64,000 bases of DNA from Anseranas semipalmata. Its lineage: Eukaryota > Chordata > Aves > Anseriformes > Anseranatidae. The notes below the pieces were generated by a model. It searched no databases. It saw only the letters and a list, made by a program, of their open reading frames with translations, and was not told the origin of the DNA. The stretch is taken from assembly GCA_013399115.1 (NCBI GenBank), contig VXAA01003157.1, positions 397,547 to 461,546 on the forward strand, given 5' to 3'. Both the position numbers and the translations under genes were made by a program. Each line of letters begins with the position of its first letter. Position 1 is the first letter of the stretch. Positions 32,691-44,001 of the stretch are shown in pieces.

Positions 32691-35600
32691 TAGCATTTTG
32701 CTCCGCATTGTAGTTAATTCTGTTCTCCTCACTTTAGTCAAACTGGTTCAGAGAATCTTCAAAAAGTTTATAATTTAGTCTTTTTTTTAATTAACCGCTC
32801 AGTATAGGTATTGAACATAGGCCTTGTAGTGCAGTGCTTCAACTTCCACACAAGTGTAATCCCGTAAGTCCCCTCACGCTTCTGTTTCTTCTGAGGTGCA
32901 TAACACTCATTTTAAAAAGCCCTGTTAAATTTGGAGAAGTGGCAAAGAATGATGCATAACTCAAGACAAGCTATCGAGTCCTTCTGTGAGACTAAGGCAA
33001 AAAATGTATGGATAGGCCCTTGAGAGAGTCCCAATTTCAAATTACCTTGCATTCAGGGGAAGCGAATGGTTTCCAAAGTTCTGTTACGTTTTAGGGACAA
33101 TCAAACTATTTAAAACTTATTATGCTGGTAGTAAATGTCTTTCCCAATGTCAGCGGTCTGTATATTGTCTTCCTTGAGTACCTGTTTTATTGATTGTGAA
33201 TGAATGTACTGAGTCCAGGTTTTATTAGAGTGCTTCTGTTTGATAGTTTGGAGATTCAGTGTGAATAAAGACACGTTCCGTGCACTTCTGTAATAGCTAT
33301 CTTGCTGCTGATGAGACAGCTGTGCTACTCTTTACGGTTGGTTTTTCTAATAAAAATACAATAAACATAAAAGTCTGTATTTCCTAGAGGGGTGTATTTC
33401 TTGCACCTTGCAGTTTGGTCTTTTCCCAGAGGGGGGAGGTATCTACTGAGCGTATGCGTGCGAAAGACAGAAAAAGCACAAAGGACATCATTGAAAGTGT
33501 ACAAAGTAAAGTTTTTAAAATAAGACTAAAATGGGTATTTCTAGGAGTCAAATCCACGCAGAAGATGTATTTTGGACAACTGTAAGATTGAATAAATGAT
33601 TAATTCTCTCTTTCCTTCTTAATATAACGAGGACTAAGTATATGTGGATTTTTAAAAGATGAAGGTGAGTTGTCTGTGGAAGCTGTAGGGAATGCTAATG
33701 TCAGATTCACACCAGATACCTGGCATTATCCTTCAAAACACCATCTGTCAAGCTTTCTAGAGATTCGTTTTAGAGTCTAACATATGATAGCTATTGAAAC
33801 AGTTTCACCAAAGTAAGAGTACAACTAGTTAAGGAAACAAGAATGAATGCTCTGGATGCTGCTGGGTATAAATAGAAGGGAAATGTGTGGAACTGGCAGA
33901 ATTTTCTTGGATGCCAGAAGAAGCTGGGTGCAAGGATCTTGTAATACTGTATGTCTAGGATATGTTGGCAATGAAGCGATGCTTCCAGATCATGATTTCT
34001 ATTCTTTAAAAAATAATGCACAAGCAGTTGCATCACAATTGCAGCCAGGTGTTGCTTTTGTGGTGTACTAAGCTGTTTTGATTGCCAGTAGATTTTGTAT
34101 AAAATGTGTAAGTGGAGCTTTGAAGGTTCTGCCTTCCGAGTTGAGAGCCTCAAGCTTTCACTCTGACTTGAAAGTGCTGTGATTTTTCATGTCAGCTGCT
34201 AGAACCTGGCGTTGAGAGGATTCATGCTGCTATGTGAAACCACAGAAGGGCACACAGCCATTCCAGAATTATAGTTTCAATTAATGAGACTGGATTTACT
34301 TGTAAAGATAAGACCCACTTTTTCTCCCCGTTAATTTTTTGTTTGCTTAGTTGTGCTTATTTTAAAAACAACAAATTACTTACAATTTTTAATGTCTAGG
34401 TCTGTGTCCTGCAGGTTGACTTGTGTCAGGTGCATACTTGAATCAGCAGATGTTTACCCCTCACCACTGCAAGATTATTTACTAGTTATTTACTTTAGTC
34501 CTTATCTGGGCTAGAGCCTCCCTTGTGCAACGTATGGTGAGACCCACAGCAAAGGGACACTTCCCATGGCAGGGAATTTATGTGCTTAACAGACAACACA
34601 AAGAAAGTTGAGAAAAAAGGTAGTAGCGCTACTTGCATGTAAAGTGTGAAGTCATAAGACGTATAACTTGTCTAAAAATCACAGGTGGATGCTGAAAATG
34701 AACCCAGCCTCTTAATGACTAAATTAATACCTTAATCAGAAGATATTTTATTTTCCTCTGGGTCATTACCTGTTTCATGTAGGAATAGCTTCTGTATGAT
34801 TATTTCATCATTAGAAATGGAAAAGCCATTTATAAGTCTTCTATTAGAAGAACTTGTGAAGTGTGGATGGATGGTCATCATTTGCCGCAGTCTGTACTAG
34901 TTTAAACTTTTGCAAAATGCATTGAACGCTTACACTCAGTATAATCCAGTGAGCAGTAAAAACAAGACCTCTTAATTGTAACTGGTCACCAAAACCTAAA
35001 GCGTAGGCAAATCTCTGCTCTTTTGAGAGGGGCTTTCTGTATTAGCTCTGCTATTCTGTGTAGCAGGTTGTGTGTTTGTGCCTGGAAGAGATGGAAGAAT
35101 TGTGCTGTTTCACGGATCATTTTAAACTATTTTGTTGGAAACTGGTTACAGGTAGTTATTTTCTTAGGTAAGATCATACTGCTTCTAGTAATGAGATCTG
35201 TCCTCTTGTACTGGATCAGGATAATATTTGGTCAGATGAAAATGTTGAAGAGTATTTTTGAGCAGCACCTTTTGTGCGTAAGTTGTGTTTATGTCACAGC
35301 ACAATCTCAAGCGCCAGCCAGAGTTCAGAGTCTCGCTATTCTAGTGCTACATCCCATCGTAGTCCCTAACGAGTGACTGGCGTATACTATTTTTGCATTC
35401 ATGTGAATGTGTACTACTTTGTATAAAATGTCTATAAATATGTATATAAAAACAAGTAGATGGCTTGAACTGTGAAGATGTGGATGACAAAAATCTACAA
35501 CCTGCTGGAACTTTTTGGTAAATAAAAACTTCTGTGTTAGTGTTATTTTTAATAAGACAAAGTGTCAGTTAATTGTCTATATCTTGCTTGGGACAAGCAA

Positions 35601-36830
35601 GCTTTGTATTTGTATATGTGGCTTTGGAATATCTTGCAATGTATATTATTAAAGCCAGCTCTGTGTTTTCTAATACAAACGTATAGGAGAAAGACCTACT
35701 GGAAAGAGCTGGCCAAAGAAAGATCATCTCTCCCCATGGAAATATCAGCATTACTTGGGTAATGAGGTAGCTAATTTCTCTCAATGTAATGACAGTGCAA
35801 TTGACCTCAAATTTTCAGTTGGCATTCTGAAGGCAATGAGAGCCAGGCCTTTAACTCTAAACTTAAGTCCCTAGATTATTCCACGTGGCATACCACGAGT
35901 GTGTCAAACCTCCAGTCATGCCAGTTAGGTTCATGTAGCTCAGCGTCATAAAGCTCCTTGTAGGACAGGGCATGATTATTCAAAAGGTATGTAATTAATT
36001 AGCCTTTACACTCAGTGAGCATTAGTACCACCTTTCATACAAGGCTGCACCAATTGTTCTAGCTGGTCTGAAAACTGCTGATATAATGCAATTTCATTTT
36101 GTCTTATGATCAGGATTTCAACTGGTATTTTGGCTTATGTTGAACTTCAGATTTTTTGGACTCTTGGAGATTCACTTGCTTTTTTTATAGGAAGGCAGAT
36201 TTAGTTCATAACGGTATGTTCCTATTAAAAAGCTAGGGGCAGTAGTAAGGTCACTACATGCGAGTTATTTGTCTTGGCAATGTAGAAAATGAAGATTATA
36301 TCCTTAGCCCAAGGTGTGGAAGGCTCTTGGTCAAACCTGTGACCTGCTGAAGTCAGGCCTCTGATACTTCTTATTTAGTTTTCTGTAACAAACTACTTGT
36401 GAGAAGATATTTACAAATTTATTAGTTTACTGTCTAAACAAGTCTGAATTAAAACAAGATTAATATGAAATGTTAATGTAAACACATATTAATATTAATC
36501 TGTGAGTAGTCAGTTTTCTGCTTATTGTGTTTCTTTTTTTCCTGGTGTGTACATTAGGTGAGAAGAAATCTGTGTTCACAGAATAGTTTGTATTAATCAT
36601 TGTTTACTTTGCTGTCCCACAAAATGCAATGTGAATGACTGGAAGGTTGGCTCAGGAAGCGTGCTGATGTTTAGAGCATGTATTTTAGGAATCAGAGTTT
36701 CATTAGAAACTAGATTTATATAGCTATCATTTGAATCTTATTCAGTAAAAAGGGATAATAGTGCAAACTCTAGATGAATACAAGGTCCTTACTATTTCTA
36801 TAAAGCAGCAGTGTGCTAGGTATCACAGAC
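32691..36830. other. AT-rich non-coding DNA
   Basis: No gene supported. Open frames at 32566-32778, 33791-34153 and 35023-35376 have no recognisable domains and occur in ordinary AT-rich sequence. If the CpG-island gene runs rightward, this may be its first intron. That is inference. Confidence 0.5.
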
Positions 36831-36831
36831 T

Positions 36832-36905
36832 TGATTCAGAACTCACTGAAGTTAATGGGAATCTTTCTATTGCCATTAGTGGGCTCTCTGACAGTCCTTA
36901 TACAA
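36832..36905. repeat. Possible ancient amniote repeat trace
   Basis: Contains GATTCAGAACTCACTGAAGT followed by TAATGGGAATC and, further on, CCATTAGTGGGCT. This resembles the 'acttcaatgggaa...ccattgacttcagtgggct' pattern of old archosaur/turtle repeats, with its inverted halves. Highly diverged and without family assignment. Confidence 0.35.
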
Positions 36906-37936
36906 ATAGATGTATTGACTGATGCAGCTAATATATATATATATATGGAATAACAAAAAAGGATATTCCATCACTGGAACATACTGCTGACTTTAGAAAT
37001 GAATGTATGCTTCAGTCTTTAAATGTTTTTTTTTAGAAAGGTAAATGGTTGTTTAATTGTGGCATGACAGCATGGTGTGTGTTCATAATCTCAAGGAAGT
37101 GCTCTGGCCTTGCAGAATGCAATGCAGATGAATCCCAGGGGATAACTGGTTTTAGGGAAAACAAAATAGTATAAAATGTTAAATTGAGTAAAACAAAGCA
37201 ACCTTTGTGAGCTTATGTTGACCCTAAATTGTTAGTCACAAAAGCTGGGCTTCCTTAAGGGGGGGAGAAAAAAGGATGTGATTTAAAAAGAAATCTTTTT
37301 CTTTCAGAGATCTGAAGCAGTTTATGACCGTTTGATCTGTGATCTTAGAAAACATGTCCTTTGGAACACAGTAAACTTCCTTACAAAGAAGGAACAATAT
37401 AAATGCAATAACTGAAGGCTGGATTCTGATACCTTATGTGAAAAGTAGTGCTTCACTCTTTAAATGGTGCTCTCTGAATCAGTGGAGCCTCTTAAGGTGC
37501 CGTTCAGTGCGGGTAGCAGAGTTTAGTGCCAGCCGTTCAAGAGAAGGTCAAAGGCATTTTCTGAGACTGAGGCTTATCGGGGTAGCCATGGCCTTAGCAA
37601 CACTCCAGTGTGCACTGGTTTTTGGCAGCGTGAATGTTTTACTTGGAAGGAGAATAGTGGTTTTATTTGTTGTGGGAATTCTTTTAGTAAGTTTATTTCA
37701 TTCTCTAGCTCTCCTTGGTGTGTTAATTTGGGGAACACCTACTGTAATCGTCCATTTCTCTTCCTTTGTGCCTCAAAATAGATATTTTTAAGCTTAAGAA
37801 ACTTAGAAATTGATATTAGCAGCTGGTACCAAGAAAAGAAGGAATAGATGGATAGCTGAATAGAAAATCTAAATGAACTGTTAACTTCCCAAGCATTTAA
37901 TACCTGCATAATGTGTGGAATAGTGGCCATCTGTAA

Positions 37937-37949
37937 CCAGGAGGTGGCA
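37937..37949 (+). promoter_or_regulatory. CTCF-like motif
   Basis: CCAGGAGGTGGCA matches the CTCF core at all but one position. A single-word match in 64 kb is expected by chance, so this is only a candidate. Confidence 0.25.
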
Positions 37950-38796
37950 TGATTGGGCTCCACATGCCAAAATAGAGCCTCGGATCCCAGCACCTCCTGG
38001 GAAAGGGCCAGTCTGGCCCATCAGATGTATCCTGTTCTTGTGCACTGGATGCGCGCTTTTCTTGTTTCAGCAATGTGCAGACGATATATACTGGCGACCA
38101 GATCTGCTATAACAGCCTTTTCTGCCTACAAAATCTGATAGGATCAGTAGTGACCAAGGCATAAGATTCCTAAGAGAGGCTAAAACATGTACATAAAAAG
38201 TAATACCTCTACCTAGCTCACCAAGTAATGCAGGAAGAGTAAAACAGCTCCTTCATGATATCTGACGAGAGACAGGTTTGGGGCTCAAAGTACGAGATGT
38301 GTTGGGTCTTATTTCAGAAGCATAAGTGTTGCTGTTGTTGGGTGCTTCCTGTCCATTCCCTAGTAAAGGAGGAGCACATCGCGCTTTCCTGTGCCCAGCA
38401 GCTGTACCTCGGGCTGGAGGTACTGCTCTGACGAAGCAATGTTCTCTTGACGTGCAGGGTCACTGCAGTTGTCCTGCATTTCAGTTCAGGGTGAGTGTGC
38501 CTTTTTAAGAACAAGCAATTTTTAACCGTTTCAATTCAAAGCTCTTTTCTTCAACAAGCTACTGAATTTGAAGAAAAATTCAATGTCCTCACAGATGACT
38601 TCAGTATATACATTTCTCTTAAATACAGTTGAGAAAATAAATAATGAAAAATGCATTTTTCTCAAGGATTTGAGGCCTTAATAAAGCATGTGTGACAGAA
38701 GATGGGCTGTTTTGTGGGCTGATCCTGCCTAAGCAGTATGAACGTATGTGTTCATCTTTTGTTCACATTGCATTTTTCAGCCCTTCGATGGGTGTT

Positions 38797-38812
38797 GCAC
38801 CAGAGGGTGCAG
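38797..38812 (+). promoter_or_regulatory. CTCF-like motif
   Basis: GCACCAGAGGGTGCAG contains the CTCF ACCAGAGGG centre, but T replaces C in the following GGC. It lies about 860 bp from the other candidate and has the same orientation. Confidence 0.25.
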
Positions 38813-41800
38813 CTTAGCGCTCCATATCAGAGTAAGTGAGGAGGTGGACAGTTTTTGAAATGGAGTAAACTTTAATGGGGCTACAGTGCAGTCTTGGGCT
38901 GTATAAACAAATAAGAGCTATGGAGTCTGACCAGACAACTGAAAAGCCTTGACATGGGGGTAAAGGTCCGAGGTGCATAATAGATTGAAGGTATATAGTA
39001 CGAGGAAGAAACATCAAATCTGAATAAATACCCTTTAAAACTTCCCCATGGAAGTTGAAAACTAATGCTGAATTTCAGTCTAATCTTTGAGATCTCTGAA
39101 TGAAAATAGCTGCATAAGAAATATGTATTATTACTTTTCATATAAAATTATTCTTTTTAAATTTTCAGGCAAAAGTAATCCTGGTTATTACAGTCTTCTG
39201 TAAATTCTGTCATATTTTAATTAGAATCCTGCTGGAACTGAGTACAGCTATTTCCTTATCCTAAAAAGGCATCCATAATGGAACTAATAAAAGCTATGAA
39301 GAATAATTATCTAAGAGTGTCAGTAAATTAAGCCAAAAAAACCCTAGAAACCTCCTAGAATAATTTATGCCTACTCTTGATTTCCAAATTTTGCTGTTAA
39401 AATGGAATTTTTTAGTTTGAGTACAGAAAAAATTATCAAGAAAAACTCGTAACAATGCTATTGTAGTAATACTGAAGGAAGATCATCTACATTTAAATAA
39501 GATGACAAAAAGATTTGAGGGTCATATGTGGCTGCACGTAATACAACAAAAGCCATCTTTAAAAATTTCAAATGCTCTGCTGGTAGTGGGCATTTCAGTC
39601 TGTTCTTTTTGGGTTAGCATGATCCAAAACCTGAAAGACATAGGGCAGGTCACTGCTGCCTTTGAATTTCTCTGCGCCTACTGAAGTGTGCGTCAACAGA
39701 ACAAGAAACTGAGGCTAGAGTAAAGATTACACCTAAAGATGTAAAGCTCAAAAGCTCTTGATTTACGAAATACTTTGAATTCTGGAAATTGATGTGGCAT
39801 TGGAGAAAGTAATACTTTGTGCTAGTCTGGGAAGGATTGATTTATAATCTGCATTCCTTCCTTCATCTCTGCTTGGGATCTGAAAGGAGAAGAGTTCTGC
39901 TACTTCTGTCGCAGAAACAGTTTGGATTTGCTGACTGATGGAGGCAGGAATGTCTTCAGCAAAAACGAAAGCAGGGATCAGAGCCACTGGCTTGTAACTG
40001 GTCAGCTTCCAAAGAGCAGCACTGGGAATGAGAGGAGAAAATGGCTCCCCTAGGAAGTGTGAGCACTGGAGAAAGAAAACCAAACCCCAATTTGACAGTA
40101 ACCCGTAATTCAGTGTTCTCAGGATTTCAAATATACACTTTCCAAAGCTTTTTCAAATGCTTGAAGTTAAAGAAGTTGCTATGAAATCAGGGACTCTTGT
40201 GTATTTTTCAGAAATGGCTTTTTGATGTTGAAAAACTTAGTTTTCTTTTTACTTCTCACAGTGCAGATTTTTATGCTCTACATTTCTGGTATTTCTGAAT
40301 GCTCATGTTTCTGACATTTCTGATCGTTTCTGAGCAAATTCATTTCTGGCATTTTCTCCTTAATATTACAGTAAGCACTTGGTGCTGTCTGGGAATTGTG
40401 CCACATATTCTCTGTGGTCAGGGAGTGAACTCCGTAGCTGGGAAAGCATCGGACTTCATTTTTCTGAAATACTCAGGACTGTGCTGATTTGCTGCAGCTA
40501 GGAAGTGGGCTCCTTGACTTACCAATTTGCAGCTAACACTGATTTTTCCCCATCTCTATCTAAATAAGCAGCACCAAGCTCTTAAGTGGCTTACTGGCTT
40601 CTCTGTTGACACTTGGAGACTTAAGGTCTGATGACATGAAGGAGAATTGCAAGGGCCCTTTCTCCCTCCCTGTTTTCAGGTAGCTGTTCATCAGGAAAAT
40701 AGACAGTTAATGTTGGATAAATGATGCTTATCCTGGTGTACGCATGGGACTGAAGAGCTATCAATACATTTAGGTCCCCCACAGATACATTTACAATGAT
40801 TTCACTAATATTTGTATGTAAGCCAGCAGGCTTTACTTCAGCCTTATTTGAAAATTTGAAAGAACTTCCTACTCATACATGCAGATCAGGGTAAATATAT
40901 GAACTGTATATCCGTGTTACATATTTATTTTTATATGCTCAAAGCCACCATTGGAAGGTAATCTTGTGTGCTCAGTTCTGGTATTGCTTGGACTCTTCTC
41001 TGATTCTTCACGCTCCTGTTTAACAAGATCGTTCTGTCTCTGTAAATATGCTATTGTAGAGTGTCCTGTAACTCTACTTTGTTTGCTAGGGGTCCTCCAG
41101 ATGCTGTGTTGCTGCTGTTACTGGAGTGGCTGGCTTGTTTTTTTGTTTGCTGCGAATGGTGTAGACACAAATGGATCGAGTTGCAAAACGCTTTTAGAAA
41201 CCTTCTAGTGATCAGTGGAAAAGGAAAGGGATCCCTAAGTAAGCAGGGAATGTCACAAAACAGGTGCTTATGTTACGCTTTTTTGTTACTTTTCTTTTTC
41301 CAGAAGAACTAAACTTGGAGGTTACCAGGTTATACAGTAGTTTGTGTACACAAGCCATCTGTTCCAGTGTTAAAATACTCTTGCTGCCCCGAAGTCTATG
41401 AATAATCTGAAATATGTCAGGTGCAAGGGAATTACGAGACTAAGCTTTTCCATTGCTACCAAGATTCTGTGATAATGCTTTTCTAATAAGGAACCATTTT
41501 TACTGTCAGCTGAGCGCTTCTTGTGGTGGGGTGGAAGGAGATATCAAGTTAGAAGGCGGAAATGGACCGGCTTGATTTCAACAAGAAGCATGATCTTGAT
41601 TTGATTCTGCAACGATATAAACACTAAGAAGTCCTGAGTTGGAAATTAAGTAGAAACTAATACCAGTTTTTGGCTGCAGCTTTCTGCTTCTCGACAGTTT
41701 GCCTCTGTCCCTTCTCATGGCCTTTAAAGGTTTATGAATAATGAAAGAGGGAGGAATGAGGGGGAGAGGAACAGAAAATAAAGGAAAAGAGGAAAAACAA

Positions 41801-43894
41801 TGGCAGATTGTTACAGTAATAAAGGGAATAGCAACAGAGAAGATGATATAGAGAAGAAAATTAATAAAAAAAAGTGAAAAATTCTGATCTAATAGGTATA
41901 AAATGTTTAGCTACTTTAGCTCTCAGAAACTCATGAAAGCTAGAAATCTCCAACCTTCGAACTTCGCTAAGGACTTCTGGAAGCTTTCAATTAAGTTTTA
42001 TTCAACTAAAATGGATAGATAAAAGCTGCTGATAAGCATTTTCAAATGCTTATCCATGTATTTAAGAAATTAAAATGAGGCTCAAGTCTTTCTGAAAAGC
42101 TTCTATGAACAATTATATCATTTTGATACTGTTGTATTTTATGTATTTAGAGACACTATAGGTGTCTGTGCCATATATATAATTACATTATGCGGTAATT
42201 AAACACAACCATATTTTGCAAAGATGCTTCCAATTTTATACTAATTTTATACTATTTTTCCTTGTAACATTTTCAATCCTCTTGAAATGCTATCAGTTAA
42301 TGGCTAATCTGTTTACACTTTATTTTAAAAGGTTACATTGAACACCTTGCACTTATAAAGTTCGTCTGCTTCTTTCTTCAGGTAATAAGCCTTCAAACAT
42401 TGCATCGGAGTGTATCAGTGTTATGAGCTGCAAACTTGGAAGCCCTTTTATTTGCTTATCTCAGTAGCCTTCTCATTACAGTTGAGAAGAATTGTCCAGA
42501 TTCTGTTATTTCAGTACTGCTTCTCCATCTTGGTCATTTGCTTTGCCTTCCACTGGCAACTGACATCTCCCCCAACCATGCTCTAAGCAGTTAATATAAT
42601 TAGAGAACTTTCCACCCTCAGACACTTTCATTCTGTTTTATACTCTTCTACTATCCCCACAACCTCAGCTGAGTTTTTTTTGTTTTTTCCATGGAGACTT
42701 GATTTGGAAGTAAAGCTGGCAGCTTTACTGGAGAAGGATGTCAGAAACATCAAAACAGAAGGCGTAATGGTGAGAAGAAAGGCAGGTGACTGGATTGCGT
42801 ATCTTGAGGAGAGAGGAGGAGCAGTTAACAGGGAGGAACTCAGAAAGACAGAACAGGGTGCGTGAAAGAGGTGAGAATGAAAATTATATTGGGAACTTTT
42901 TTCCCCTTGAAAGCCATAGTGTTTATATAGGTGATATACTTCACTTACTGTACACTCTACACACATCTTAGTTATTGTCTCTTTCCTACAGTGATCTGTT
43001 CAATTTATAGTGTTAATTTTTCTCCCAGACATGACATTTGTTTCTTGAGTCTTAACCCAGCACTTTGACTCTTTCTGTGGATGTTCAGAATCTTTGGGGG
43101 GTTGTGTAGTTTATGAAGATTTTATTGTCCTCAGCCTCAAAAATGGATCTTCCTGTGAGACACCAATGGATGTATTGCATCTTGGCTTGAGTTTTGCTGT
43201 AGTGTGCAAGTTCCAGGCTCTTTTTATTTCACTTCCAGTCTCTTCCCATGTGAGATAGGGCTTCTCAGTAGAGTAGCAATATACCTTTTTGTAACTGCAA
43301 TCTGAAGTGGATGGATTTATTTGTGCCCAATAAAAGCTGTTTCATCAAAACCTAATATTGAGTCTTCAAACAGTCTTTCCAAGTCTTTTTCCAGATTGTA
43401 ATTCCAGTTTTTCCTCTTATCTAAGATGGTTTAGCCTTCCTAGTGTTGAAAAATATTCTTCCTTAGATAATATACCAATTGTTCTACATTGTCAAGAAAT
43501 AATTACATACTTTCATATGGGCATCTAGCATTATTTACACCATTTGCTTTGGATCAATTTGTACAACAGCAAAACAAGAGAAAAATATTTACACATTCAA
43601 GTACAAAATATGTTAAGTTTTAATTGCAGCTAAATGATACTAAAAGTTTTTAGTTCATTAGAAGTTTGCAGCAGTTATAGAGTAGTCCTCAGTTTGCCTA
43701 AAATATGACAAAAGGAGCAGAGGTCATCCTCTTGGGCCCTGATGTTGTTCTATGGCCAGTATGTTTAAGCAGGTGTTTTTTTTTTTGTACATTTGCAGTT
43801 CTTAACTACAGTTCTTCCACTGTGCTTCTCTCTGCATCTATACAGGCATTTGTCATGCGTGTTTTTGACAAAACAGAAAAAGGAAGTGAAATTT

Positions 43895-44001
43895 CAGAGA
43901 TGAAGAGCTGAGGCACTGAGATAAAATTACTTGCACAAGGTTGTAGAGGAAATCTGTGATCAGACTGGGAACTGCTTGTGTATCTCCCGAGTCCCACTTC
44001 A
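43895..44001 (+). repeat. MIR-like ancient tRNA-derived SINE fragment
   Basis: The order GAGCTGAGGCACTGAGA, ATTACTTGCACAAGGTTGTA, GAGGAAATCTGTGATCAGAC, TCTCCCGAGTCCCACTTC parallels the conserved middle and end of MIR-type amniote SINEs (aggcacagaga..., acttgcccaaggtcac..., ctcccgagtcc). Divergence is high, as expected for a Mesozoic copy. An open frame crossing its left part is incidental. Confidence 0.6.

Larger units (their letters stand above)
36906..43890. other. AT-rich non-coding DNA
   Basis: No gene supported. An AT dinucleotide tract lies near 36930-36946. Two CTCF-like words near 37.94 and 38.80 kb are listed separately. Open frames at 37438-37791 (hydrophobic, plus) and 39763-40083 (minus) have no known counterpart and no supporting signals. 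Confidence 0.5.

Noticed and set aside
37438..37791. 117-codon open frame with two hydrophobic stretches resembling membrane helices
   Set aside because: The hydrophobic runs come from T-rich codons. No known family, no supporting promoter or splice signals, and first ATG context is weak.
39763..40083. 106-codon minus-strand open frame with mixed composition
   Set aside because: No recognised homologue, no acceptor or donor in phase, and such a length is expected by chance in 64 kb.
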